This document shows positions 1 to 7,695 of a stretch of DNA of 16,368 nt, one piece after another. A program made the translations under genes and the position numbers. The notes beneath the pieces were generated by a model that saw only the letters and a list, made by a program, of their open reading frames with translations, had not been told where the DNA came from and did no database searches. The first letter of the stretch is position 1. Each line of letters starts with the position of its first letter. The DNA is from Chloroflexota bacterium (GTDB taxonomy: Bacteria; Chloroflexota; Anaerolineae; Anaerolineales; Villigracilaceae). The stretch covers positions 1 to 16,368 of the forward strand of contig JAJYOO010000019.1 in assembly GCA_021796155.1 (NCBI GenBank), in the 5' to 3' direction.

Positions 1-423
1 TGGGGAGTTGTCTTGCTTGGACTCGATCTCTCGCACACGAATCTCGGTGGGCTGGCCATGATCATTCTTATCACAACCGTCAGCACATGCGGATTCGGTT
101 TGTTGTTGGGCAGCTTATCTCTCATCACGGTCAATGTGATGTTCATTAATAATTTTGTTTATTTCCTCTTGTTGATCTTCTCGGGCGCGAATGTGCCCAT
201 CAATCAATTGCCTGCTTGGATGCAGTTCATCTCCAACATATTGCCTCTCACGCATGGCATCGCCGCGGGACGCTTGCTGGTTAGCGGTGCGAGCCTTTCG
301 AGCGTCGCACCGTTATTATGGACTGAACTTGCTATTGGTTTGGTTTATGGTTTTCTTGGCTATATGCTGTTCACGATCTTCGAGGTCGAAGCCAAGCGGC
401 GCGGTACGCTCGAAATATTTTGA
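1..423 (+). CDS. ABC-2 type exporter permease, C-terminal part (cut by left edge)
   Basis: The reading frame is open from base 1, so the gene begins outside the window and only about 140 C-terminal residues are visible. The segment holds three or four hydrophobic helices. It also carries the GSLSL, FSGANVPI, PLTHGI and GYMLF landmarks seen in the last half of ABC-2 family exporter permeases, which form the membrane channel with an ATPase partner. The same landmarks recur in the same order in the minus-strand permease ending at 2001 (GSLSL, FSGVNFPI, PLTRGI, GYLMF), so the two are paralogues. The protein ends with a charged tail (EVEAKRRGTLEIF). It converges on the MFS gene at 508-1758 and shares its terminator. 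The substrate cannot be deduced. The family call is firm; the N-terminus is unseen. Confidence 0.85.
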   Translation, partial: WGVVLLGLDLSHTNLGGLAMIILITTVSTCGFGLLLGSLSLITVNVMFINNFVYFLLLIFSGANVPINQLPAWMQFISNILPLTHGIAAGRLLVSGASLSSVAPLLWTELAIGLVYGFLGYMLFTIFEVEAKRRGTLEIF

Positions 424-433
424 CATAAATAAA

Positions 434-468
434 AAATGTCGGTCACAATAAAGGCGTGACCGACATTT
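434..468. terminator. Bidirectional intrinsic terminator between convergent genes
   Basis: A perfect 13-bp inverted repeat (arms 434-446 and 456-468) surrounds a 9-base loop. On the plus strand it is followed by an AATTTTT tract. On the minus strand the flanking A-run at 431-436 reads as a U-tract. It lies 10 bases after the stop of the plus-strand permease and 39 bases beyond the stop of the minus-strand MFS gene, so it can end both transcripts. Confidence 0.9.
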
Positions 469-507
469 AATTTTTAATGCGCAGGTTATCAGGCGAGGCG
501 AAGGCTA

Positions 508-1758
508 TTAAGCGGGAGCCGCTTCTTCTTCCGTCGCGGACGCGACAAAGCGTTCCTGGGCACCGAGTCGCAAATGAAGAACATAGAATGCGAGCGCGGC
601 CACGAGACACAAAATCCCGCCGATGTACCAGACAAGATTCGGATTGTAATGGTCGAGGATATAACCTGCCGCGCCCGGTCCGATTGCCGCTGGAATGGAC
701 CATGAAAAGCCATAGACGGCCATGTACCTGCCGCGCATCTCCTCCGGTGCGAAATGCGCAGTTAGCGCCTGACTGGTTGGTACGATGATCATTTCGCCAA
801 AAGTAATGACAACAACCGCTGTCACGAAGAGAGCATAAGCCGACACAAATCCGAACATTCCGAAGCCTATCGCATAAAGGATGGTCCCAGCGCCCATTAA
901 TACAAATGGCGGGAATCGCTTGACACGATGGGTGATCCAAAATTGGAACAAGACAACGGTAATGGCACTCGACGTAAGCAAGAAGCCGTAGCCCTGTGGG
1001 TTGATGCCGTGATAGTTGCGCAAATATACCGAGAGCGTGTTATAGGCCTGCAAATAAACCACCATCATCAGGATGGAAGCGACAAGGAAAGCCATAAAGG
1101 CGAAGTCGCGCAAGGCCACCTTGTAACCTGCAATGGTTTGCAGCACGGATTGTCCTTTTGTTTCCTCGAGTTCTTGCGGTTTGGTCTCGGGGACGAAGCG
1201 ATAGAAAATGGCAGCTACCGCACAACTCAAAACCGCGTTGGTTACGAACAGCAGGAAATAGGAACGGTTTGCAAGAAGGCCGCCGATGGTCGGGCCGATG
1301 ATCCATGCCAAGTTTCCGACCACACGCAGGATTCCGAATCCTTCCTGCCGCTTTTCTTCTGGCAGGAGATCGGCAACCATTGCATTTTGCGCCGGGCCCC
1401 CAATTTGGTCGAGAGTCCCAATTACCACTGCCAACGGATAAAGCACGACCAATTGATTGACAAAGCCAAGCACAACCGTGCTGACCGAACCCAGGACCAG
1501 GCCGGCAATGATCAACACCCGGCGTCCGAACTTATCGGCCAGTGCTCCGCCAAGCATACCGCCAGCCAAACCAAAGACGGAAAAAAGGCCCAAGATGATG
1601 CCCGCCGTGGTCATACCTACGTTAAATTTCTGCGTGATGTACAGCGCAAAAAACGGGAAGAGGAGTGTCCCGCCAACGCCACTAATAAAGGAGGCGAGGA
1701 CCACAATCCAAAAGCGAACAGGAAACTGGTAATAGATTTTCTTCAAGTTGGGGAACAT
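508..1758 (-). CDS. MFS transporter, DHA1 drug-efflux type
   Basis: This is a 416-residue protein with about 12 hydrophobic segments, the normal size for the major facilitator superfamily. The loop 2-3 signature GGALADKFGRR lies at about residues 70-80, and a related half-repeat signature (MRGRYMAVYG) lies in the second half, as in MdtH/YttB-like proton-driven multidrug carriers. The C-terminus ends in an acidic tail (TEEEAAPA). The ATG at 1758 is preferred because AAAGG lies 5 bases upstream. The GTG two codons earlier, at 1764, overlaps that ribosome binding site. The gene stands alone, with a promoter-like box at 1784-1789 and a terminator at 434-468. The family is secure; the substrate (drug, sugar or metabolite) is not known. 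Confidence 0.88.
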   Translation of the reverse strand: MFPNLKKIYYQFPVRFWIVVLASFISGVGGTLLFPFFALYITQKFNVGMTTAGIILGLFSVFGLAGGMLGGALADKFGRRVLIIAGLVLGSVSTVVLGFVNQLVVLYPLAVVIGTLDQIGGPAQNAMVADLLPEEKRQEGFGILRVVGNLAWIIGPTIGGLLANRSYFLLFVTNAVLSCAVAAIFYRFVPETKPQELEETKGQSVLQTIAGYKVALRDFAFMAFLVASILMMVVYLQAYNTLSVYLRNYHGINPQGYGFLLTSSAITVVLFQFWITHRVKRFPPFVLMGAGTILYAIGFGMFGFVSAYALFVTAVVVITFGEMIIVPTSQALTAHFAPEEMRGRYMAVYGFSWSIPAAIGPGAAGYILDHYNPNLVWYIGGILCLVAALAFYVLHLRLGAQERFVASATEEEAAPA

Positions 1759-1783
1759 TTTCACCTTTCTGAGTCGGGCACTT

Positions 1784-1789
1784 ATTGTA
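1784..1789 (-). promoter_or_regulatory. Extended -10 promoter element of the MFS gene
   Basis: On the minus strand the sequence reads TGCTACAAT, an extended -10 box (TGn plus TACAAT) 25 bases upstream of the chosen ATG. No good -35 hexamer lies 16-19 bases further up, which fits an extended -10 promoter. It is placed by motif only. Confidence 0.5.
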
Positions 1790-1851
1790 GCATATCTGTT
1801 CTAACTATGCCAGACGAATTTTGATGGCTCATCAGGAACTGCTGCGATTTT

Positions 1852-1933
1852 GTACACGGATACCGCGGATTGCACGGATTCGCACGGAAAAAGCCTTAAA
1901 AAAATCCGCGTTCGTCCGTGTTTATCCGTGTAC
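1852..1933. repeat. GTAC-bounded CACGGAT repeat, copy 1 (fullest)
   Basis: This 82-bp intergenic element has perfect 11-bp terminal inverted arms (GTACACGGATA at 1852-1862, its complement at 1923-1933). The left half holds several 9-10 base units ending in CGGAT or CGGA. The right half holds their complements (AATCCGCG, GTCCGTG, TATCCGTGTAC), with an A-rich centre at about 1888-1904. It could fold as one long imperfect hairpin. It lies between the ABC operon's last stop (2001) and the MFS promoter. Related copies are at 4690-4749 and 7696-7778. Confidence 0.85.
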
Positions 1934-2000
1934 GAAGTTCTTGATTACAGCAATCCCCAGAGAGCCATTTTGAGAAGCTCGTGAACGCGAACCGTCCTCC

Positions 2001-2801
2001 TTACATGGCTTCGATTTGCCCATCCACCAGACTCAGCTTTTCAAACCACATGAACATAAGATAGCCAACGCTGGTGTAAATCAGACCGACCAGTAATTCA
2101 CCGAGGAAAAGCGATTGAATTGCTGACCAATTCGCACCAGACATGGCGAGGCGTGCAGCCTGGATGCCGCGTGTCAGCGGGATGCTGTACGAGATGGCTT
2201 GTAAAGATTGTGGCAGAACTTCAATAGGAAAGTTGACGCCGCTAAAGATGTACAACGCGATAACCACCATGGACGTGATCGTCCAGGCTTCGCGTGTGCG
2301 AAGAGATAGACTGCCGAGAATTAATCCCATGCCGCAGGATGTGAACGAGAGCAGAAGGATGCAGAAGGCAACCAGCGGAAGATTCGCCTGGCTCAAATCC
2401 ACGTGGAAGAAGAACGCACCGAGGAACAACGCCGCAATGGTGGACAACAATCCGTCAATGATGTGAACGAGCGAACGCCCGAGAAAGAGCGGGCCGCGCG
2501 GGGCAGGGCTGGCTATCAAATACGGCAGAGTCCGAAAGTCGCGCTCGCCGCTGATCGTCATGGACACGCCCGATATGCCATTTGTCGCGGGAAGCAACAA
2601 GATGTTTCCGATCACAATGTAAAGTGGATCTTGTAAGCCAGCCAATCGTCCCATAAAAAGGAAGAGCAGCATTTGGGCAAGCGGAAAAGCAACCTTGACG
2701 GAAATATAGGGAACAAAAGTCTGCCAGGCGTATAAGGCGCGATAAGAATACCAGGCGCTGGCAAGATATAAACGTAGATTGCTTGCCATACTCTTTATCA
2801 T
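2001..2801 (-). CDS. ABC-2 type exporter permease (third gene of operon)
   Basis: A 266-residue membrane protein with about six hydrophobic helices. An ERDFRTLPYLIASP segment at residues 86-99 matches the coupling region of ABC-2 permeases, which usually reads E-x-GTLE-x-SP. The second half carries GSLSL, FSGVNFPI and PLTRGI. The start ATG at 2801 overlaps the stop of the preceding permease (ATGA, 4 bases), which indicates translational coupling. With the permease at 2798-3610 and the ATPase at 3579-4559 it would form a heterodimeric exporter of the type called drug, antibiotic or lipid exporters. The substrate is unknown. It is a paralogue of the truncated plus-strand permease at 1-423, which suggests an old duplication of exporter genes around the MFS gene. 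Confidence 0.9.
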   Translation of the reverse strand: MIKSMASNLRLYLASAWYSYRALYAWQTFVPYISVKVAFPLAQMLLFLFMGRLAGLQDPLYIVIGNILLLPATNGISGVSMTISGERDFRTLPYLIASPAPRGPLFLGRSLVHIIDGLLSTIAALFLGAFFFHVDLSQANLPLVAFCILLLSFTSCGMGLILGSLSLRTREAWTITSMVVIALYIFSGVNFPIEVLPQSLQAISYSIPLTRGIQAARLAMSGANWSAIQSLFLGELLVGLIYTSVGYLMFMWFEKLSLVDGQIEAM

Positions 2802-3610
2802 ACCGAGCTCAATTCTCCGCTCACGCGTATCATGTCATGGACTTTCCTTGACATAAAAAAGGTGATCAATAAATATGCAAAAGATATGGCGAGTGCGGTG
2901 ATCCAACTCGGCCAGATGGCTGCAAATTGCGATTGTGCCTGAAAGGATGAATGCAATCCCGTAACACCCCAACGGATCGGAATGCTATCCGACAACCACA
3001 AGATCGAACGCGGCAGATATTCGATGGGAAACATGAATGCTGCCAGAATAGACACAGGCAGTTCGAGATAATTGATGAACATGCCCGTGACGCGCGACCA
3101 GGCTCGAAAATGTGCCAGGAAGATTCCAATGCTCCAGAAACCGAACATCAAAATGAGAAGCGAGACAAGAATATAAGGAATGTTGTGCAGCGGAATCGAA
3201 AAATTGAAGAACAACTTCGCGGCCAGGAATGCAAGCAGCATGGAGATGGAACCCATCAAAACATTCGTCAGCGTCTTGACGGCCAACACTGTTGTATAAG
3301 AAGTGGGACTGCCAATGATCAATTCCAACGTGCCTTCGCGTCGGTCATTGCTGATGTCGTAGAAAGAAGTAAATATCAAACCGCTCCACAGTCCCATGAT
3401 CCCGCCGCCGATGATGACATAGATCAAATCGGGTTGGGATTTGCCAGCCATACGCGCCAGCAAATATCCAACCGCGCTGAAGGTCGCGGGCTGGAAGACC
3501 AACAGACCGAATGAGAACAGCGACAAAGCTTGCATTCGGAATTGGACATTCATCTGCTGCCAGATGAACGGAAGCGGGTTATGTCTCGTTCTCTTGAATG
3601 ATCTGAACAT
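2798..3610 (-). CDS. ABC-2 type exporter permease (second gene of operon)
   Basis: About 270 residues with six hydrophobic segments. The NDRREGTLELIIGSP stretch at residues 88-102 is the clear ABC-2 permease coupling motif that contacts the ATPase. It is diverged from its partner at 2001-2801, so the exporter is probably a heterodimer. Three in-frame ATGs compete at 3631, 3616 and 3610. The one at 3610 is chosen because GGAAG lies 6 bases upstream; the others lack a spaced ribosome binding site. Even so, the gene overlaps the ATPase reading frame by 32 bases. It is coupled to the next permease by an ATGA overlap. The family call is firm, the exact start is moderate and the substrate is unknown. 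Confidence 0.9.
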   Translation of the reverse strand: MFRSFKRTRHNPLPFIWQQMNVQFRMQALSLFSFGLLVFQPATFSAVGYLLARMAGKSQPDLIYVIIGGGIMGLWSGLIFTSFYDISNDRREGTLELIIGSPTSYTTVLAVKTLTNVLMGSISMLLAFLAAKLFFNFSIPLHNIPYILVSLLILMFGFWSIGIFLAHFRAWSRVTGMFINYLELPVSILAAFMFPIEYLPRSILWLSDSIPIRWGVTGLHSSFQAQSQFAAIWPSWITALAISFAYLLITFFMSRKVHDMIRVSGELSSV

Positions 3611-4559
3611 AAACATCTTCCAGTGTGGCATTGCGGACTTCGATGTTCGTGATGACGTTGCGTTCCAACAATGGTGACAGTGCGTTCAATACGCGGGACG
3701 GTTTCTTTGTGTGCAGAGAAATCGTTTCGTCTGAATTGTGGATATCGGTCCCTTCGAGCTTCAAGGCGTGCAGTTCCCGTTCAAGGGCGAAGTGATCGCC
3801 TTTGGTTTGGACCACCACCACACTGTCCCCGGATGAACGGCTTTTTAATCCGACGGGCGTATCCAGCGCGACAATCTTTCCGTGATTGACAACCGCGATG
3901 CGGTCGCATAATTCTTCGACTTCATACATGTAGTGACTCGTGAGCAGGATGGTCGTGCCCCGCTTCACCAAATCCTTGACGAGTTGCCGGATCTCGCGCG
4001 CCCCAATCGGGTCAATGCCGACGGTGGGTTCGTCCAGAAAAATCAGTTGCGGATTATGCAGCATGGCGCGCGCTAAATGCAGACGCTGCTGCATTCCGCT
4101 TGAATACGTTTCGACGCGGTCATTCTCGCGGCCCGTCAGGCCGACAATTTCAAGCAGTTCTTTGATCCGCTTGTTGATCGTATCGGGTTCCAGTTTATAA
4201 AGTTCCGCGAAATATTTTAGATTATCGAGTCCGCTAAGACGGCTGTAGAGTCCTTTGTTGCCGCCGAAAGTGAAACCGATTTTCGGTCGGATTTGATTCG
4301 TATCTTTGAGAATGTCCAGCCCGAAAATCCTGGCGGTGCCGCTGGTGGGGAGGAGCAATGTCGAAAGCATCTTGACGGTTGTTGTTTTTCCCGCGCCGTT
4401 TGGGCCGACCATGCCGAATAACTCGCCTCGGCGAATCGAAAAGGAAATATCTTCCACAGCGGTGACGGGACGACGCTTCTGTCTCCAAAAACCTTGGATG
4501 GAATAAAAGATTTTGCGGAGATGTTCGACTTCAACTGCGATTTCATTTTTGATTTGCAT
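3579..4559 (-). CDS. ABC exporter ATP-binding protein
   Basis: A 326-residue nucleotide-binding subunit with all the expected motifs: Walker A GPNGAGKTT (residues 52-60), signature YSSGMQQRL (152-160), Walker B LIFLDEP (172-178), D-loop GIDP (181-184) and switch histidine H209 in TSHYMYE. A C-terminal extension of about 90 residues ends in ATLEDVYVQI, typical of ABC-2 partners of the DrrA/CcmA/NatA kind. An insertion before the core (QGFWRQKRRPVTAV, about 22-35) also occurs in this subgroup. The ATG at 4559 has AGGTGG 7 bases upstream. As the first gene of a three-gene operon with both permeases, it powers export across the membrane. The cargo cannot be told from sequence. Confidence 0.95.
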   Translation of the reverse strand: MQIKNEIAVEVEHLRKIFYSIQGFWRQKRRPVTAVEDISFSIRRGELFGMVGPNGAGKTTTVKMLSTLLLPTSGTARIFGLDILKDTNQIRPKIGFTFGGNKGLYSRLSGLDNLKYFAELYKLEPDTINKRIKELLEIVGLTGRENDRVETYSSGMQQRLHLARAMLHNPQLIFLDEPTVGIDPIGAREIRQLVKDLVKRGTTILLTSHYMYEVEELCDRIAVVNHGKIVALDTPVGLKSRSSGDSVVVVQTKGDHFALERELHALKLEGTDIHNSDETISLHTKKPSRVLNALSPLLERNVITNIEVRNATLEDVYVQIIQENET

Positions 4560-4585
4560 GGGATTTCCACCTCAACTTGTCGTCC

Positions 4586-4591
4586 ATTATA
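4586..4591 (-). promoter_or_regulatory. Probable -10 box of the ABC exporter operon
   Basis: A consensus TATAAT on the minus strand, 26 bases upstream of the ATPase start codon. The hexamer 17 bases further upstream is CTATTG, a poor -35, so the promoter may be weak or activator-dependent. It is placed by motif and position only. Confidence 0.5.
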
Positions 4592-4689
4592 ACGGAAGTT
4601 CAAGTAGCCAATAGACAATTGACGGCCATAGTTGTCGAGATTGCAAAAGCCCTGAGAGTGGATTTCAAAATTATCCCTGCCCTTTTTCC

Positions 4690-4749
4690 GTACACGGATA
4701 ACACGGATTACGCGGATTTCATGGAAAATTTTTTTAAAAATCCGCGTAC
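4690..4749. repeat. GTAC-bounded CACGGAT repeat, copy 2 (short)
   Basis: It starts with the same 11 bases as copy 1 (GTACACGGATA), then carries ACACGGATT and ACGCGGATT units and an AT-rich centre. It closes with AAATCCGCG (4738-4746), the complement of CGCGGATTT at 4711-4719, followed by TAC. The right arm is shorter than in copy 1. It lies 27 bases past the stop of the 4777-5613 lipoprotein gene and about 100 bases upstream of the ABC operon -10 box. Confidence 0.8.
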
Positions 4750-4776
4750 CAAAAAGTGTCTTTCAGAAATAATCTC

Positions 4777-5613
4777 TCATGGGCTTGATGGAGTTGTTGT
4801 GATGCTGGTCGTATAAGGCGGCCACGGAATTTCGGCTGGCCCGGCGAAGCCATGCTTTTCCTGAACGAAGATTCGCCCGTGCGAAGGTTGAGAACAACCC
4901 GCATCATCGGTAAATGTGATGGATGTGTCGTTGGTTGCCAATGGATCGAAAACGATTTGTCCGCTCACGCAATGCCACACTTCGATGATGTAGTGCTGCA
5001 TGTTCGCATCTTCTTCATCACCAGCGCGCAATGGAATATCGAGCCACATGACCGTCATTTGATTCCCGCTGCGGGTCACTTTCGTCACTGCCGTCGGCGG
5101 ATAATAAGGCGATTTCGGCAATGGCGCTTTATCGGGATAATAAACTTCCACGCTGTTGATATCGCCTTTGACGCTCATCAGCGAGGCCTTGACCCAGCAC
5201 GGGGAATGTCCGCCGATGGCTTCGACATAAATCCATTGCGAGTCTTCGCGTCGTCCAATGACCTCGAGATTGCTTCCGGGAAGCAAACCGGTGAAATATA
5301 AATAAGGCGCACCGGGACCATAGCGGCAACTTGATAATTCAAGCACCGTTCCGCGCAGGATGGCATACGTTGGCGTGACGGCAGGCGTCGCGGTGTTTGT
5401 TGGCGTCGGCGTATCACTCGGAAGTCCGGGCGTGGAAGTTGGCGGGAGCCCCGAAGGGGTGCTTCGCGAGGCTGTCAGAGTTGGAGTAAATGTCGGTGAA
5501 ATGGGAACCGGACTAAACGTCGAGGTTGGAAGCGAAGTAGCAACCGGCGCACACGAGGAAAACGTCAACAGCGCAATGAGATCGAGCGCGGAGAAAATCC
5601 ATCTAAGCTTCAT
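4777..5613 (-). CDS. Secreted lipoprotein with SH3-like domain and beta-rich C-terminal domain
   Basis: A 278-residue protein. A signal peptide runs to C21 (LTFSSC, an acceptable but imperfect lipobox; D11 inside the hydrophobic stretch is unusual). A Thr/Pro/Ser-rich linker follows at about 24-83. Then comes a bacterial SH3-like domain at about 88-147, with GTVLELSSCRYGPG, LLPGSNLEVIGR and WIYVE as landmarks and C96/C139 as a possible disulfide. The C-terminal part (about 172-265) looks like a fibronectin-III/Ig-like sandwich with C215/C240. It is the last gene of the operon, 9 bases after the DsbA-like gene, with no good ribosome binding site, so reinitiation is likely. The paired cysteines fit a neighbouring thiol oxidoreductase. 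It probably binds wall or surface polymers; no ligand is visible. Confidence 0.82.
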   Translation of the reverse strand: MKLRWIFSALDLIALLTFSSCAPVATSLPTSTFSPVPISPTFTPTLTASRSTPSGLPPTSTPGLPSDTPTPTNTATPAVTPTYAILRGTVLELSSCRYGPGAPYLYFTGLLPGSNLEVIGRREDSQWIYVEAIGGHSPCWVKASLMSVKGDINSVEVYYPDKAPLPKSPYYPPTAVTKVTRSGNQMTVMWLDIPLRAGDEEDANMQHYIIEVWHCVSGQIVFDPLATNDTSITFTDDAGCSQPSHGRIFVQEKHGFAGPAEIPWPPYTTSITTTPSSP

Positions 5614-5622
5614 TTAGTCATG

Positions 5623-6420
5623 TCAATGCGTTTGCAAAGCGGCATCAATCATTTGTTGAAAAGCGGAGAAAGGTTGAGCGCCTTCGAGCAGTTGTCCATT
5701 GATCAAAAACGAAGGCGTAGCGCGGACGCCGTCCGCTTTTGCATCTGCAACATCCTGATTGACTCGATCCGCATAATTGCCGTTGTTGAGGCAGGTTTCA
5801 AATTGAACCTGGTTCAAACCAATCGCCGCGGCGTACTGTTTCAATTTTTCAGTGGAAAAATCGCCGACGTTTTCACCTGTCCAATTGGCAAAAAGCACAT
5901 CATGATATTCCCAGAATCTATTTTGGTCACCAGCGCAATAAGCCGCTTCTGCCGCTGTTGCTGAATCGGGACCGATGAAATCGCCGACCGAACGATATTC
6001 ATAATAAACTTTTCCGGTGGCGATATATGTTTGGATAATTTGCGGCTCAGTCTGTTCCCAATAATGCATGCAATACGGGCACTGAAAATCTGCGTACTCG
6101 ATGATCTTGACCGGCGCGTTCGGGTCGCCCATTTTGTTGCCGTCCGCTTGCGGATGCTGCCGCGGTTGTGGAATGACCACGTTCGAGGGAATTGAAACCT
6201 GCGGAGTGTTTGACGGGTTCGATGCTTGCGAAGTAGGCGTAGTGATTATGTTGATAATGCTGAATGTGTTTCCGGTGACGGGCGCAAGCAAGGCAAAAGT
6301 GATTGCAGCGGCAACGACAACGCAAGCGATGAGCGCACATCCGCCGCCGATGGCGAGGATGATCCACTTTCGATTGGATGTGTTCGATGGTGGAGCCGGC
6401 TGAGTTTGATTCTCTATCAT
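5623..6420 (-). CDS. Membrane-anchored DsbA-like thiol-disulfide oxidoreductase
   Basis: A 265-residue protein of the thioredoxin-fold DsbA family (Thioredoxin_4 / BdbD-like). A short cytoplasmic N-terminus is followed by a transmembrane helix at about 18-46, a Ser/Pro/Asn-rich spacer, then the catalytic domain from about residue 96. The active site is FQCPYC with cysteines at 114 and 117. The cis-proline is at 236 (ATPSF), and a second cysteine pair (C162, C210) could act in relay or stability. It would form or reshuffle disulfides outside the membrane. The ATG at 6420 is chosen over 6426 because GAGGAG ends directly before 6426 and sits 6 bases before 6420. The upstream MFS stop codon overlaps this ribosome binding site, so the genes are coupled. 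Confidence 0.93.
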   Translation of the reverse strand: MIENQTQPAPPSNTSNRKWIILAIGGGCALIACVVVAAAITFALLAPVTGNTFSIINIITTPTSQASNPSNTPQVSIPSNVVIPQPRQHPQADGNKMGDPNAPVKIIEYADFQCPYCMHYWEQTEPQIIQTYIATGKVYYEYRSVGDFIGPDSATAAEAAYCAGDQNRFWEYHDVLFANWTGENVGDFSTEKLKQYAAAIGLNQVQFETCLNNGNYADRVNQDVADAKADGVRATPSFLINGQLLEGAQPFSAFQQMIDAALQTH

Positions 6421-6426
6421 GGTCAT

Positions 6427-6432
6427 CTCCTC
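6427..6432 (-). promoter_or_regulatory. Ribosome binding site GAGGAG overlapping the upstream stop codon
   Basis: On the minus strand TGAGGAG combines the MFS stop codon (6433-6431) with the Shine-Dalgarno sequence of the DsbA-like gene. The spacing decides the start: zero bases to the ATG at 6426, six to the ATG at 6420. It supports coupled translation. Confidence 0.8.
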
Positions 6433-7609
6433 AATAGGACGGTATTGTAACTCGTCTGCCAAAAATAAAAATGAGCAAAACCAGCAATTCAAAAGCGATG
6501 TCGCCCACGAGAATGGGCATCATCGAATGTGGACCGGACGCGGTAAACGCCTGACCAATCATCCATGGAAATAACATGCCGCCGATTCCCGCGCCGACGA
6601 GGAACCAGCCTGTGATCGTCCCGGTGACGCGCATGCTTTCTCCGGCAAGCATCAGGATCGTTGGGAAGATGGACGCCATCGAGAGTCCGAGGATTGCGCT
6701 GCCGATCCATAACAGCGGAGCGGATGCGCGTCCGAGGATGATCAAGCTCATTGCAACGGCGCAGCCTGCCAGATCCATGAAAAGAATCGTGCGGGACCGG
6801 AAGCGGGTCGCGATCCAGACGCCGAGCAGCCGTCCGGCGGTGAATGATCCCCAAAATGCGGAAGTCAAATACGCGGCGGTCACCACTGTTGCAAGATTCA
6901 ACGTGATTGCGTAGGTATAAATCCAATTTGAAAATCCCGTTTCGAGGCCGACGTACAGGAAGAATGCCAGCACGATTAACAAAACCGGGACGAACGGGAT
7001 GGGCGAGTGGTTTTGATTTTTTGTCCGCAGATGCGCGGGCGGTTCCGGCAAGAACCAAAACCAGATCGCCAGTGGAATCGTGAGCAATGCAATTGTCCAA
7101 AACACCCAGTAAATTTCATGTGTGATGGAAATGATCTGTGCCAGCAGGATCGGCGAAAGGAAGGAGCCAAGTCCGAAACAAAAATGCAGTCCGTTCATGA
7201 ATGGGCCAACTTTTGCTCCATGCACCCATTGCAAAAGCGTGTTGCAGCCGACGTCCAACGTGCCTTTTCCGATTCCAATCGCAAAAGCTGCGAGTAGAAG
7301 AAGCCATAATGTAGATGCCAACGGAAATGCAACTGCGGCGATTGCCATCACGATCAGGGCAAATGCCATCAAGCGATGACCTGGAAATTTGTCATAAGCA
7401 TATCCGCCAAGGAATGAACCGAGCAAATATCCAAACGCGCCGAGCACGAAGATCAAGCTGATTTCGTCAAGCGAACCGGATGTGTGTTTTGCCAGCGTCG
7501 GCAGGCTGGGACCTTCCGCAGCGGTGGCAAGTCCCAACACGATGAAAGAAGAATAATAGGCCGCTGTGAGCATCAGCGGTTGGATGGGCTTTGTTGTTTT
7601 CGTATTCAT
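6431..7609 (-). CDS. MFS transporter of the FHS / MFSD4 (NaGLT1)-like sugar type
   Basis: A 392-residue, 12-helix carrier. The early GPSLPTLAKHT (33-43), GGYAYDKFPGHR (68-79), GKGTLDVGCNTLLQW (114-128) and MNGLHFCFGLGSFLSP (138-153) segments resemble the fucose:proton symporter branch and the animal MFSD4/NaGLT1 sugar carriers more than drug pumps. A sugar or sugar-like substrate is therefore the best inference, with cation coupling. It is not a close relative of the MFS protein at 508-1758. It is the first gene of an operon with the DsbA-like protein and the SH3 lipoprotein, and has a good promoter at 7627-7657. The ATG at 7609 has no strong ribosome binding site, so the start is less certain than the family. 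Confidence 0.87.
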   Translation of the reverse strand: MNTKTTKPIQPLMLTAAYYSSFIVLGLATAAEGPSLPTLAKHTSGSLDEISLIFVLGAFGYLLGSFLGGYAYDKFPGHRLMAFALIVMAIAAVAFPLASTLWLLLLAAFAIGIGKGTLDVGCNTLLQWVHGAKVGPFMNGLHFCFGLGSFLSPILLAQIISITHEIYWVFWTIALLTIPLAIWFWFLPEPPAHLRTKNQNHSPIPFVPVLLIVLAFFLYVGLETGFSNWIYTYAITLNLATVVTAAYLTSAFWGSFTAGRLLGVWIATRFRSRTILFMDLAGCAVAMSLIILGRASAPLLWIGSAILGLSMASIFPTILMLAGESMRVTGTITGWFLVGAGIGGMLFPWMIGQAFTASGPHSMMPILVGDIAFELLVLLIFIFGRRVTIPSY

Positions 7610-7626
7610 GTTTTGTGACCGGCGAG

Positions 7627-7657
7627 ATTATAGCAGGGAAAGATTCCCCTCGTTCAA
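7627..7657 (-). promoter_or_regulatory. Sigma-70-type promoter of the MFS-DsbA-SH3 operon
   Basis: On the minus strand TTGAAC (7652-7657), a 19-base spacer and TATAAT (7627-7632), with TGC directly before the -10 box (extended -10). The long spacer is offset by the extended -10. The -10 lies 17 bases from the start codon, so the leader is very short and the transcript may carry almost no 5' untranslated region. Confidence 0.7.
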
Positions 7658-7695
7658 AGCTGTGCTTCTTAAGTTGATCTTTGGTGTTCCTTTTT

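Noticed and set aside
928..1824. A long open frame on the plus strand opposite the MFS gene (about 298 codons)
   Set aside because: Its product is polar, with no domain and odd His/Gln/Lys content. The opposite frame encodes a complete 12-helix transporter with motifs, so this is a shadow.
1852..1933. CRISPR-like array suggested by repeated CACGGAT units
   Set aside because: The units are 9-12 bases, back to back, without unique spacers, and appear in both orientations as a palindrome. No cas genes are present.
2951..3514. Plus-strand open frame opposite the ABC permease
   Set aside because: Low-complexity Gln/Arg/His-rich translation, no ribosome binding site, and the minus strand carries the ABC-2 permease motifs.
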